A stretch of DNA of 64,000 bases from Phallus indusiatus (lineage: Eukaryota > Basidiomycota > Agaricomycetes > Phallales > Phallaceae), in the NCBI GenBank assembly GCA_027605045.1, contig JAQFWX010000090.1, positions 1-64,000 of the forward strand. The letters run 5' to 3'. The translations under genes and the position numbers were made by a program. Below are positions 12,690 through 26,255 of the stretch, piece by piece. The notes under the pieces were generated by a model. It ran no database searches, was not told the origin of the DNA, and saw only the letters and a program-made list of their open reading frames with translations. Position 1 is the stretch's first letter; every line of letters begins with the position of its first letter.

Positions 12690-15600
12690 GCATATGAATG
12701 TAAGTTTCCAAATACCTTCTCAGCTCCTGTCATTAATGTCATTCGTCACATTCCGTCGCAGTGCTTTCAGCTTGTTTTGCGCCTTGTGGTGTTCCGTGGT
12801 GAGCTGGGGGAGCGAGCTGTACTCAGGAATGCCTAAAAAGGTTGTCAACTGGACTAGGTCATCGTTCGGCGGATTCGGATGCCATTACACTAATTACTCT
12901 GAGTGGCCGAGACTACCGTACAAGACACTGGAGAGAGAACATGAAGAAACGAGTGCGGCATGACGATGTTTGAGCATAACAGGATCAAGTTGAAATTCAC
13001 AGGCGTCGACCCCCAGCGGCACTTGACGCAAGTTTTGTGCAGCGCGCTTAAATTTGCCAAGAGCCTGCGATTCGTGCGACGTGCCATACTCCAAGACGTT
13101 GAGTGTCTCAGCTCGGAACGAACTTTAGGGAAAGCATTAAGAGCTTGTAACGTGTACATTTTCATTTCACTAATGACTCTAGAAAGGGAAGGTACGGGGA
13201 TTGTCTCCTTTTTTGGCTAAGGCTAAGTGACTATGATCTTTACTTCTTGATCTAGCATTCTCAAAGACTGAGGGTATCTATCTTCTCATCATGATATCGC
13301 TAGTGACGTGAAGAAAATGCTAGTGCGTGTTTGAGGGAGTGTGAGACTCCTCGTGGCTGTCATTGCTGGCACGGTAGCGCGACATATTCAAGCAGACAGT
13401 GGCATACCGTGCGTTTGTTCTTTTCGGTATTCGTTCGCCTCAGTACTCAAATGTTTTATAGGAGGAGAAATGCACATGCGAGCTGCTCCAGTATACATTC
13501 GAACTGCTCACGAATAGTTATACTTTATTCGGACGAGATACATAGCGGTATCACTTTCGGGAGTTGGGTTCGAGTTCGCGATGGTCATCAACATTGTATT
13601 GCCATACCCAATGAACGGTCGTAATTTACCTGAAAATGATTGTTACAACTGCCGAGCATAACCCGATTTCCGTCTTCATTCCACGGCTATTGGCTGTCTA
13701 AACCATACTATGTATCGATATCGCCGGCCCAGCAAAACTGGAGTTTATATCATCCAATATTGGCCAAGCCTGTGGAAACACCGAACCTGTGTTTTCTCTT
13801 CACTTCTCATCTTTACATCGAAGCCGAGCCCTTCTTGGCCGCGAACTAGCGCTACACAATCATCCTGTTCCAGACTACGGATTGTTGGCTTGGTTAAATA
13901 TTCTGCCGTCGCTGGCTTATTGATAGGGTCGCTATTGACCGGTATTCCGGATGGTCGCATGCTCTTTCTTTCGCAACAAGCAGTTCGAGAAACAGACACG
14001 TTCTTCTCTTTGCATCAGTACTATTCTGGTGCATTTCATCGTCCTTGCTCTGGATGCCCGTCTTACGGTCAGTGTGCCTACCTCTTTGAGGTAATGTAAA
14101 TGTGGACAAGGTTTTACGGCCTCAATTACCTCGAAGATCCAACCGAAGCAATGTGGATTTCTAGACAATTCTAAAGCTTTCCTCTGCATGGGGCTGGTCG
14201 GGAACGAACGGTTCAACGCACCCGTATCCTGGGGAGACAACCGTCAACCCTTCAAGCTTCAGGCCTGAGATATCTTACATCATACAACGCCTTCCTTTGA
14301 AAGAGGCGATGCTTTTCTTTCCTGAAGGTATTGATGTTATTTCGCGTACTGTCGATGGGTGTTTAGTCCGTATTCTGGGTATGTATATTGATACTTGTCC
14401 TTGAGCTTCTACCGCGTAGAGAGAGCTGAGAGCAATACCTAGGTGTACCACATGAAATATTCTTAAGCCATACGTTCGGTTTCAAAATACATCTTCACCT
14501 CCGTTCGTTCACTGCATTCACATTTTCAGTTGAGATCGCTCGAGGTTGCAACAACAAAAGTCCGAAAACAATTACCAAGCGGAGCGTCGAATTGTTAACG
14601 CGTTTCTTTGCTGGTTCGGGCGCGCTCTTAGCTTCGAGCTTACCGTTTCTAAGCACGATGGTATATCACGGGTTTGTTCTTTTCGATACTTTGTTCATCC
14701 CTCGAAATACATATGTATGTATACTTGTTTTGTCAAGGGCGTTTCTTGTCGCTGTGCAACAGAACATATGTATGTGCAAACCGCCTCAAGCGACGCTCTT
14801 TAGCATTCGCATCCACATGGATGAGATTATGGTACTCTTCACAGTTCGTAATGGACATCACACAGTCTTACCGTACCAATGATTGTAACAAGTACACCAA
14901 GCTTGTTACTCGTATGTCCAATCCTTTCACCTATCACATCGGTTGTAACGTGTCCCCTAATGAAGCTGGTCCCTTCCTGTTCACAACGTCACTTCAACCA
15001 ACTTTACACTGCTTGAACCCAGAACGTAATAGATTTGGCCGAAGACCCGTGGTACTTTATCAAAGGCTTTTGAACGTTACCCAATGATGAAGCTGATATT
15101 GGCCAGGTACCAGGCTTGGCTAAGGCTGCATGCTCTCACTTTTGTCAGAGGTTGATACCATAGCTTTAAGAACTCTCGCAATTATACATATCGTCCTCAT
15201 TTTGGCCCGTTGCGATTAGCACGACAACCCCAGTGAGTCAGTGTAACGTGGAGATCTAGATCTGACGAAAGTAGCCGAAGCTTACACCGTCTCTATTGCC
15301 TCAAAGATTCAGCTGAAGCAAGGTATAGTACAGATCATTTCAAGGCTCTCTCGTTAATGCGGAGTTTGTCAAAGACGGATGTATCTGCAGACTGTACTTA
15401 GAGAGAAAGTCTCGGAGATAACGCTCGACCTCTCTAGATACCTCTAGATAATTATTAATACCTCTTAATACAATGTCCTCCAGTGAAAGACATAACACGC
15501 TTTTCCTTATACCTACCCAGAGTAGACGTTATTTTGATGGATTTCCGATGTATATATAACGTATATCATGGGTATGTATTGACACCTGACATCGTGTACC

Positions 15601-16175
15601 TTCCGCTCAGTTCTATCCACCAGGCTTGATCGGCGGATTCAAGCTTGACAAATACCTATTTAATTGTCTTTGTTTCCCCGTCATTTGCTACGGTCACAGT
15701 GCTTTTAGCTTAAATGTCTTAAAGGCTTGCATGCATACTGATCAGTACTCAGTCGTGACATGTAGCTGTTGGAATTACGATATAATCACTAGTTAGATAG
15801 GAGATAACACGCGTCACGACGCGTAACATGTAACCTGTAACCTGGGGCGCCGGGCAAAAGACTGACGTCTTTTGACCGTTGCATCCCAGTGCACGTTCAA
15901 CAGTAGCTTGCGTTGACGCTGGCGCGTGAATGCCGGACACAGATATTCAACTCATGATTGATTTACTCTGAGAGATTATTTATGCTTAAACAAATACCTT
16001 AAGCTTTGTCTATTTTTGCATCTTTGGATGAGTTTTCAGCGTAACGGCCAGAGTGCAAGTTTGAAGTTAAAGTACATAATTTTGTGCATGAAAGTCTGAC
16101 ACAGTAGAATACCGTTCGTTCTCTCAGTACTAATACAAAATAATCCAACCACCTATGTTAAATTTTGTTTGGACC
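12690..16175. repeat. Diverged intergenic repeat block, copy 2
   Basis: From about 13690 this region parallels 1-1900 in the same order and orientation. 'gaaacaccgaacctgtgttttc' lies near 13770, 'cctaggtgtaccac' near 14440, and 'acagaacatatgtatgtgcaaaccgcctc' near 14760. A segment near 15240-15420 ('gtgtaacgtgg', 'gcttacaccgtctctattgcctcaaagatt') matches 1465-1620. The repeats keep the NLR1-side orientation even though the following NLR2 gene is inverted. I see no recognisable gene in 12690-13690. Confidence 0.55.
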
Positions 16176-19100
16176 CTAGTCTTTCCTGGATTTACACTCT
16201 GCCCAACGAGAACCATGTACGAAATTGCTAAAATCAAGTCTCGTTATGTTTTGATGCGGTATACTATGCGTCATGCATGGAAACAAGAACTGCTGTCTTT
16301 TCTTTTTTGGAACCCAAAATAGAAGCTCTCCCTGAAAACCCAAGACCCGTCCGTCGTGATAATCCACATCGGCGAAAGCGGGGAGTGAAGCTTTTTTCCA
16401 TGCCGTTAATGCGTAATCCGATATCGCCGGATTTTTGGATACCAGTGTTCTGAGTTTCTCTTGAGCGAATTATATCAATTATTACAGGTGATACTAAACT
16501 TACCCCTCAATATTAGGACAATCGACGGTGAGTGAAGGAGAGTTGTATAAAGTGGACATCATCCCATATGTACCCAAATCCCAGACAGAACATCCCGAAG
16601 AGAAATCGGTCGACATTGCGAGACAGTTATTATTCAAAGCTAAGGCGGTTAGGTTCTCCGGAATGAAGGGATACTGAATTGTCTTGACGATGATGTCGTC
16701 GAACTGTATGTCCCAGATGTCTAGAAGCCAGCTGTCACACCGATCATCATCAGATGATAATATAATACAATTTGAGTCATCCGAGAACCAGAAGTCCATG
16801 ACCGGCCGATTCAGCGACGGACCAGTGAGCCAAATTTCAGTGGTTGTGTCGAAGAGTTTTATTTGGCCATCATCAATCCATGACAAATATTTTCCGTTGA
16901 GAGACAGTCTCCATATAAGGTTATTACATGGGAACATGAGTGGAATCGAATTCACTTTTGCTCCCGTTGGATCCAATATATCGACACTGTCTTCTGATAT
17001 ACATATGAGATGTTTCCTGTTGGTTAAAAAGGCAGCCGGGAAATAGAACTCTGATTCGAATGTAAATGTTTGCCCTACTCTGTTACCTGATTCGCATTGC
17101 CGAATTTCCGCTTTGTTATCATAAAAAGCAGCAAAGTGGGCTCCTGGAACGGGGAGAAGGGATTTGATTCCAGGTGGAAAATCGATTGACCCACAAACCA
17201 ATTTGCGGCCACAACTATCCCATATCTTAATGGCGCTTTTTTTTTCATAAATAAGATATTTGTCCGAACATAGAAGTCTGGTAATTGAACTGCCTGACAC
17301 ATCTACGACGGTCTCGCCTTTTTCGTCCCAAAGACAGAGCCCGCGACTGCTGACATATGCAACGCGCACATTTTTCTGATCAGGAAGAACACTAACAAGT
17401 TTGAGATAGTCAAGTTCGACGTCATGAAGAATCGTGTTCGTTGTCGTGATATCCGAGATTTGAAGACGATGCCGGCCATAGACATCATTTATCCAGTACT
17501 GGAGAATGATATAAATACCCCGAAGCCAGATTTTTACCACTTCCCTCTTTCCTTCAGTGGGATCATCATGACTCAGATCTACAGATGTATCCCATCGACG
17601 AATGTTTATTGCACTTTTGGATATGTGCAACGCAATCAACTTGGAATCATGTGAGAACCCCAGACAGCCAGTGAGATCGTCTACATATGATTGACTGATT
17701 AATTCGCCTGTAGACACGATCCAAATTGAGTACATTCTGGCAGAGGTAACAAGGATATATCGATCGTCCGGAGAAAGGCGGAAGCCATTGATACCGATCT
17801 CGTACGGAATTTCGGTGACTTTAGTGTTTGTCTGTACATCTCTGATTTCTATCGATTCAGAGGTGTTATCTCTTTTTAATGCAATGTACCTGTCATTAAG
17901 TGACAGACCCTCGTGAACACAGCAGAACATGGCATGATGCATTTGTTTCCGAGTATTCCATATGTGCATTTCACTTTTCAAGTAAAAGTAAAGGGCAAAC
18001 CAATCTCCATTGGGTGAGAATGCGACAGAAATAAGATGATGTTGATCAAGAGTTTTGACAATCTCACGATTTCGCCGATCGAATAGGAGTGCTCCCTTTT
18101 CCGTGCACCAGACTATGAAGCACCCGTCCGAAGAGATAGCGCAACGGAGACACTCAGCACCGATTGTCTCCCCATATGTCTCTATGGATGTTTCCTTTGT
18201 TTCCATATCCAACACCAGAATATCACCGTCATTAAAACAGCAGTAAACCAATTTTCCATTGAGAGAAAACGTGATGTTGCTGACATAGCGATATTTGTTT
18301 GCTTGAATAGTATGAACCTCGCTCACAACTCGATCTCCGGTTACGTGATTCCATACCAAGAATTCGCCCTCATTAGTTCCACTCGCGATATATCTGCCCC
18401 CCGGAGAGAAGGCAAGTGCCGCGACATAGCCGGAACCATGTGTCTGCGTGATACCAATTTGGCGTGAAGAACCAACGGATTGGTCAATGTCGAACAGTCC
18501 AGGATACGCTTCAAGGTATTTTTGGACACGAACGACTCACGACAGGCAAAGGGAAGGGCAGAGAGATACAGATGTGGCGTGCTCTTCATCATAACATCTG
18601 AAAATTCAAATCCGAATTCCCATGCATCTATTGCATCGGCAGCCAGATCACTGTATGCATCCTACAATCTGATTTTAGCTACTTATCGATATGCGACGAG
18701 AAAAGAGTCACTCACGTCGCACCAGCTTACTAATTCTCGCATGGAAACGTAACCTCGATCAACCGCTTTTAACAAACTAAGCACCTCGAAAAAATAGAGC
18801 AGGTTGTCGTCCATCAATCTCCGGATTTCAAGAACAATCTCCTCACTATGAAGTGACGACTGGAGATGGAAAGCCCAGAATCGACAGGAATACGACAAAT
18901 GGAGCGGGATAGCTTTTCGAATGCGTGAATCGATATCAGGTACGTCGCGATTGCGCAGGTGCGACGTCTCGAGGTGACAGATGTTAAAGCAAAGCATTCT
19001 ATTAATCAGTTGAAGACAGGCAAGTGTCATCAAACTTTGATCTGAGGTGTCGATAAAATACTCGTTTGTTTCTCCAGCAATTTTTTCGGAAACGAAAAAA

Positions 19101-21581
19101 TCGGATAAAGAGGCGTGGAGAGGTCGTACCGGAGTAGACGTGTCATGGACACCAACAAAGAGAGAGCTGAAGGGAGTGAGTATCGCCCTAATATCTCCAA
19201 TATCTTTGAAGATATTTTGTAGCGCGATTATCGAAAGGGGCTCACGCGCGGTTACGATCGCGCCTACAACTGTCTTGAATTTTTTTTTAAAACTGGTGTA
19301 CCGGGATTCTGGTTGATTCGAGAAAACTTGCAGATACAATCCGAATAAAGACAAGGACGAGCTTGATACGCAAGTTTTCCAATTCTCCTCCACGAGTTCT
19401 GGGAGTGTAACAGTGGTATCAATGAAACCGCAAGCTGTTTGAGCCCACTGAAAGAGGCCCTCGGCGCGCTTGGCCAGTATACTGCGCCAATTTTTCTCTA
19501 TATTGTCCAAGATTGGAGATAGTGTGGAAAGACGATCTGAGACATAGGCTTGAATATCCGAACGTGTTTCCTCTGCGTCAATATCACCCATTCGTTTGCA
19601 TAGAACGTTGGATTTCTGGAGTTGAGCCTCGATGTCCTGTTCTGGACGAGTGGTAATAATGATCCGGTAATTTTTGGGAAGCTCCGAGAATTTGTTGAGA
19701 AGTAATCCTAAGATTTCCTTTCTTTCCCTACGCTCCCCACTTTCATCCAATGCGTCTACAATGATAATTACAGATCCGATAGTTTTTACGTTGTTCGAAG
19801 GCTTGACAATGAGTTCCTCGAATTGCATTTCAGCGTCCTTCTTCTTCCGAATCGCAGAGTTGTGAATAATGTTCACTAATTCTTTTCGCCACAGAATATC
19901 GCTGTCCGCAAGGTCGCGGGATATAGTGCTAAAAAGACAATTACGCCGGTCGGTGTAATTCCTGCTAAAGCAGAACATGGACCCGAGTCGATTTTGCTTT
20001 CGGAATATCCCAGCGATAGTATGTGCCACCGCAGACTTTCCTACTCCTGCCTGTCCGCTCAGTACAAGAATCTGTGGTGATGCGTCGCTGTTGATCCATT
20101 CTAATATTTCGTTGATTAAAGTCTGACGGGTTCCTGGTGAACATCGTTTCTTTGGGAAAAAACCAGCGTCAGGATCGTAGGGCATTTCTCCGAGCAATGT
20201 TAAATCATCTTGTGAAACAAAATTTTTTAACGAACGATGATATCACATACAACCTCAATTATTAACATACTTAGTTCGTCGACTTTATCGGATACACGGA
20301 GGGTTACAACGCTTGTTTCGAGATTGACCGAATCCGTTAGAACCTTCATAAGATGATCAAGCTTGTCGGCGAATTCTTGGATCTTGTCATCCACACTCCC
20401 GCTGACCCCTTTTGCCATGTTTTTAACTAAAGCTTGAAAATCAGGCTTGACCAGTTAATCACATAGATTTGGGAGAAACACAACCTGTGCCTTCTGTGCT
20501 ATACGCTCGTATGAAATACGCGCATTCGATGGTCTGCTGGACTAGTACCGAAAGCGTCTTGGACTGTGTCGCCGTCAGTTCACGTAACCGTTTCGCATCC
20601 GTCACATAGTCGTAAATATCTTTCAGCTTTATACTTAGTTTTTTGACTTTTTCATCACGGTTTTTCTGCGTTATTATAATCTTACAGAATGACAGTCGTC
20701 ATGTCAAGTTCCTGCAAATAAAAAAATATGCTCTCACCTTCGGGATAACGGACAGAATACTCCAGGCTATTTTCACATACGGGCTTATCTATAAAACCTT
20801 TAGAGATAAAGTAAACGTACTTGTAGCACAGAGCTATTTACCTCGGAAATGTCATCTATTACTCCCATAAATGTCTGAAACTGATTGAGAAACGATGACC
20901 AAGTCTTTTCTTCATCGTTGTAGACATCCACCGCAGAGTCGGTAAGGTTGGAGGCCTCCGCTGGAACCTTTAAATCCGGTAGGTTTGTCGCTGATGTGTT
21001 CTCTACTACTTTCGAGATGACGTCAGGGGATTTTTCAGTGTTAAATATTAGCTGGCATTTCCCCACGATGTCCAATTTACATGGGCCTGTGATAATGTAA
21101 ATACTAGATCGACGACAGCACTTTCGGGAAAATAGCCAACCAGGTATCTTGAGGAGCTCAGTAACCCGACGTTTGCACGAACCGATTGTACTGTTTGGGG
21201 TAAGTCGGTGGACCCGGATCACGATGAACGTTAGGTGAGTGTCATTGGTAAGTTCACCGGCACTTCGTGGTAATGTAAGTAAAGCGACATTGCAAAGATT
21301 GCAATCTGCAACATACAAAAAGAAAGGTTCATCATTCCAGGTCACACAGAGATCAGTTTTCCTGAATGCACTTTTCGTGCTCGTTCTCGTCTCGCTATCG
21401 TTCTTGATTATTAATTGGAAATTGGAATCGTTTTTCCATGAAGACGGAGGATTATTCAAGCGCATATCTGTACTCAAGAGATATCCCGGATGAGATCAAA
21501 ACCTATGTAAATGAAATAATTTCGAAGATATGTACCGGATATTTTAATGCCTCCCCACGGATAGCTCGTCGACATGGCCAT
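16176..21581 (-). CDS. NLR2: C2-like/NACHT/WD40 STAND protein, frameshifted
   Basis: The only inverted family member, tail-to-tail with NLR1 and head-to-head with NLR3. Exons in coding order: 21581-21536, 21467-21317, 21262-21141, 21086-20842, 20788-20738, 20680-20485, 20426-20271, 20208-18716, 18661-16504, 16449-16176. The NACHT region has GQAGVGKS as P-loop, VIIIVDALDES as Walker B and TTRPE. WD40 repeats and the LFWVP tail follow. One base is missing at about 18519: TCCAAAAATACC, where NLR1 has TCCAAAAAGTATC. The unrestored frame stops at 18341, giving about 926 aa with almost no WD40 region. Downstream the WD40 frame is open for more than 600 codons. Restoring one base makes the exons total 4893 nt. 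A short intron in the C2 region (21316-21263, 54 nt) has no stop and could be read through. A sequencing error beside the A5 run is possible. Confidence 0.85.
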
Positions 21582-23810
21582 GATCAAATACTCCCAAGAA
21601 ACAGTAATGTGGAGTATGGCTTACACGGTGAGCATGCAAGATATCAGGAGTGCGAAAGCTGTGAGCCTGCCACGCTGAGCGTCTTGAGCCGGTTGTTTGA
21701 CGTGATGGCTCTTTTCCCGATTAGAACCTTATTTCTCAGTTCACAAGCACACCCCACTGCTAGCTTCGTTACTTACTGTTCTTTGTTACTTCTGTGAGTG
21801 TTGGGTCATAAAATATCCGGTTCTCACTCGCCAATGACATGGACAGCCGTTAAGAGAGCCACGCGCTTCTGTAAACATGAGGGATATCTGCCACGCAATG
21901 GCGTTTTTTTCCAAGTAGCTGATTTTCAGATGCTGGATCCCGTCTTAACAAACCTCAATCAATCCACGAAAAATTCGCCTCATCTGAGTTTTCTCTGAAG
22001 TGAGAAAGCGACGGCGCAGCAGCACTGCATACGCGCGCCGCCTATCGCAGCTCCTCTGGTGCTTGTCCCGATCGCTCCAAGCAATTGTTCCACCTAACTC
22101 ATCAAGTTCCTTCAGGTCCTGGGTAAGAATATCTCGTGTTGATATACTTGTTTCAATAAGTACGTCTGAAGGACAATCATTTTGCAAGAACCGGGCGTCC
22201 TACTGTTAATGCGCTGCCTTCTAAACAAGTTGGAGGCGCATGCGGAAGCGCGTATGGCCCATGCGCTGTTTTGTTAATTCGTTCCGGGAAGCAACATAGT
22301 CAAAGCGTATCGGTATGTCGCGTCTTTTCCCTTACATTTGTTCGTCTCAATATTATTATTCATTTGTTTGTAGACCGTTTTCCAACATCGTGTAGAAGAC
22401 TATACAAATACGCGCAAACCGCCTCAGTATTCGCTTGAGTTGCTAGTGAATGGTTATGTGTCTTTGCTGTTTGGATGAGACACGTAATGCTCTTAGTAAT
22501 TTGGTTTAAGTCGCGATGCATATCAATGTCGCGCTACCATTTCTATCAATGTTCCTCGTACGAATAGCCGTCACACACCCGTCGGAACCGCGGAGCATAA
22601 CCGAAGACCCACCTCATTCTACGCTGTTGACTGTTTCACTCGTTCATCAGCATGATTCCGTAGAATGAATGAATACGATTGCAACGTTGACAAACCGGGA
22701 GACATTACACTCGCATTCCCGGTCCACACCGAAACCAATTCCTTCCTGGCATCAGATGTCGTTGCAAACTACAACAGACTATCGCCCTGTTTCAAACCGC
22801 AAAACGCAGGCTTTATCGGGTATTTTGCCAGTGACGACTTTTCAACGATATCTGCTGGGAGCGCTATCAGTCGCTATTTGCGGCAGATAGCTGGAGAGAC
22901 GCGGTACCATTTCTGATGTATATCGTTGTCCTCGCTCTCCCTGACTGCGGGCTTCACTGTCAGCGTGGTTACTTCAAGGAGTTTGCACTTTAGTGAGTAA
23001 GGCAAGGCTGACACATCGTCTCGAGTACCTGGAATGCCAGCCCGAAGCAATGTGAATATGTAGATGATTCAAAACTTTCCGCTGGCGCGGAACTAGTCAG
23101 CAACGAATAGACAGAAGACAATCGCTAACACCAAGGCCTAGTATGTATGTTTGGCTTGTCTTCTTTAGACTTTTACCAACCCAGAACCCCAGATTATCAT
23201 TTCACTCCAGTCACAGTTAGCTCAGCTGAAAGCGCACAAAGACCTACGCACTGTACTAGCCTCAGCCGTCAATCGGTAACGTATTTTTGTCATTTTACTC
23301 AAATAGGACCTTCGGCTCATTCGTACGTTTCGTTAAAGATACAATCAAGGTCCAATACAATCGCCAGGTAGAAAAGAGTGTATGATGTTGGCCGGATTGG
23401 GCGCATTCTTGTCACTTGATCTCGGATTTAGTAAAGTAATTGAGCACAACAGTATATCAGGGTCTGTTCTTTTCTCGTATTAGTATTTATATTTGGTGTC
23501 TCGAGGATGTCGGTATCATAGAACATACATAACATTCATGTAAACCGCATCCAGAAGTCAGCGTTTCTGCATTCGGTTGTATAGATTTTGGATGTAGGTG
23601 AAAAAGGAGAAATGGTTTAATTGTAGGAAATCATAAAATGAGTCAAAATCTGCGTCCGAATAGAAGAAAGATGATTAAGAAAGGCTTCCGGGACTAGTTG
23701 AGTGACTCGGATAAGTCGGCCATGAATTTATACCTGAAAAGATATCTCCGTTGAGCGAAATATCGATGTTCTCAACTAATCAAGAAGGACGCTATTGTTC
23801 ATGAGGACAG
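21582..23810. repeat. Repeat block between the divergent NLR2 and NLR3 genes
   Basis: Segment 21700-22330 matches 49460-50310: 'ggctcttttcccgatt', 'tttctcagttcacaa', 'gcctatcgcag' and 'ctgaaggacaatcatt' occur in both, in the same order. Segment 22690-23130 matches the first repeat block (8-700, 13690-14400, 50570-51150). Segment 23440-23590 carries the recurrent 'agtatatcagggtctgttcttttctcg' module. Both flanking NLRs start from this gap, so their promoters must lie within 21582-26255, but I see no clear core promoter element. Confidence 0.5.
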
Positions 23811-23819
23811 AGGGGCCCA

Positions 23820-24850
23820 ATTAGGGACTCAATTGCTTCCGAGAGCGGCGGAAGATCAGGTCCTTGCTTGGTGTATAGGAGATTTAGAATTCATCGGCGG
23901 GGTGAGACGTCCGTTGATAATGTGCCGGTTCGACGCGATGGTTGCAGAAGGAGCACTGGAGGTGGAAAAATAACTAGAGCTTGACGTGGGACTGGACATT
24001 GAATCCCTGTAACCGATTGAGGCACCGGACTCGGTTGGAAACGAAGCGCGATACAATGTGTTGATCGAGAAGAGCAGAAAAACGGTAATACAAAATCTGC
24101 AGGTTTAAGGGCTTCATATTGTGCAGAGAGAGCTTCGGCGTCACTGGTCGGCGGGTCGGGTTGCTCTAGTATGTTTGTAAGAGGGATACCGAAAAGAAGG
24201 AGCAGGCTTGACAGTTAATGCGGTGAAGAACTCAGGGGACAAGGATGCTACTCTATTGGCAAATTCCGGGGACAGTGCTGGCGCTGTGACGAAATCTGGG
24301 ATGGAAACGGAGCCGTTTCTAGCTGAAGCAGCTCTGACTAAGGCTCGAGGGGTTTTACAGTTGACGTGGAGGAGAATGACACTACTGAAGCCGTCCTTGC
24401 GGACTCCTGTAATGAAGTGGTGGAAGATGCTCTGCTAATGGAGCATTACTAGGATAGACCAAAGTCGTAATGGAAAACACAGGAGACGTGGGGATCGGAA
24501 TATGTCTCGGACGCCATTAAAAATCTCGAATACAGCCTAGATAAAAAGGAGAACCATGTCGACTAGCCTCTTCCTTCGCTCTGGACGTCCTGCCTGATAG
24601 TCCTCATAAGGGCTAAAGGTCTGATATGTGCGTGCCGATTTATTGCGACCGTTCGGTGTCTTTATAACCATTCTATCAGGTCAATGTCTTGATATCAACA
24701 CAAAAACCAATAGCAACTGCACTTACTTCATCTTGGACGAGACCCGTGTTCCTGGGAATCTACGCTCGTACTGTACCTGCGCCTGTATAGTCATACGGCA
24801 CGTTGCAGTCCGAATTAGACATGAAAGAATAACATTTCTAGGCGAAGTGT
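23820..24850 (-). pseudogene. Decayed companion-gene copy upstream of NLR3
   Basis: Minus-strand counterpart of 2344-3466. Near 24850-24730 it reads SDCNVPYDYTGAG, interrupted by a stop, and ends at a GTAAGT-like donor. From about 24655 KTPNGRNKSARTYQ leads into PERRKRLVD. Near 24160-24110 comes SDAEALSAQYEALKPADF, matching SDVETRSAQYEAPKPANV at 2700-2650. Near 24010-23900 a Ser-rich stretch resembles that at 2550-2450, and near 23890 SPIHQ recurs. Several stops and shifts separate these pieces. It lies in the same position and orientation relative to the downstream NLR as the copy before NLR1, so the pair seems to have duplicated as one unit. Confidence 0.42.
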
Positions 24851-24899
24851 AAAAGTATTAGTTAAACAAGGAAAAATAGAAATGCACTCGGAGAGGAAG

Positions 24900-26255
24900 A
24901 AAGACAGAGGATAGGAGGGGAGAGATCCTGAGGAAATGAAACGTACGGTTTATCCAAACTGGGTATCGTCACCTATTCCGAGTATGGCGAGACCGTATGC
25001 TTTTATTGGGTTTCGTTGAACCAAATGTAGGACTCGTGTCGTACCAAAGTGATTGTCCTATTCGGATAAACCATCTATAAACAGGACATCAAACAGAGAA
25101 TTGGGATGGCGGCGGTAAAGTCATTTATTGTCTATTTGAACGCGGACTCTTGAGGGCAATTTGCGCGTATACGTATGTTCCGCGGTACAGCGACAGGGAC
25201 TGTCTTCAATAAACCAAGATAAATGAGCATCTTTGAAACGAATAGGCACCAGCAGAAGACAAGCCCATGATATACGAATGTGCTTGAATAGGATAGCACA
25301 AAATCAAATATAAAGATACAACCAAATCAACAAAGAAGCGTATGTGAAGTGCCCTTCTAACATATTCGGTGGTGTAATTTTGCTGACTGCTGCATCTTGA
25401 GGGAAACATATGATGAATTTGAAGATCCTTTCGAGCTGAAATTAACCAAGACGCGTTAGGGATATGTCGAACTGCAGGGCGAGCCACCACCGCGGACTGG
25501 TCCACGGTGACTGAGATATTCAATAGGCTAGGTTCCAGTGCTCGGTCCTTGATAGTGACTGTTTAGGACGCATTACGGTGTGCTACAGTGTAACATACCT
25601 AACTCATGAAATGCTCGAGTTAGTCCAAGAGTTTCCACCATCACGGTTGAGTATGAGTTTTGCCATGACGTGGCTGTAGCGACTTTGCCAAATTAGATTC
25701 AACAACTGCAGCCCTTTCCTCGAATCAGCAGCCGCGAGCTCTAGTTTATTACAACGGAGAGCTGGAGATCATCTGCGATGTATACGGCCATACTTTATGT
25801 GCCAATTTCCTAGTTTAACTAACAGAATTTAATCGGTCGCGACTCGCTGCTTAATCTTCAAGATTCCCCAAAACATCTGCAAATGATTATCCCATCGCTT
25901 GGAATTTCTTTTTGTAGAAGTTTCTCTTACGGACATGTTATTTTCAATTGCGCCGCCCTGTGTCCGAACTTGGATGTGAGGGATTTCGTTGAACTTTAGG
26001 GTGCGGACTCTGAATCTCTTGACGTTTGTGGACCACGATCAGAGGTCTCCGGACTGAGTAGACTGCACCGACTTTAACCAATGAAGATTGTGCGAAAAAT
26101 AAAAGGGCAACGAAGCAACGAGGCAACAAGTGCTGGGAGCTGAGATCTGAGAATTAAGGTGCCATAAAGCGCACAAATACTGATTGTGGTGCTCAGTATA
26201 CTCAGTGCTCTCGCCTCGTACATAACTTGCGAGTCCTTATCGATGGTATTTTGTC
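24900..26255. repeat. Repeat modules just upstream of NLR3
   Basis: Segment 24920-25400 matches 3500-4060 and 53450-53860 in the same order. Segment 25540-26255 resembles 5000-5685 and 53870-54709, directly before NLR1 and NLR5. The duplication unit therefore includes the 5' flank of these three NLRs. I see no open frame of note and no clear regulatory site. Confidence 0.5.
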
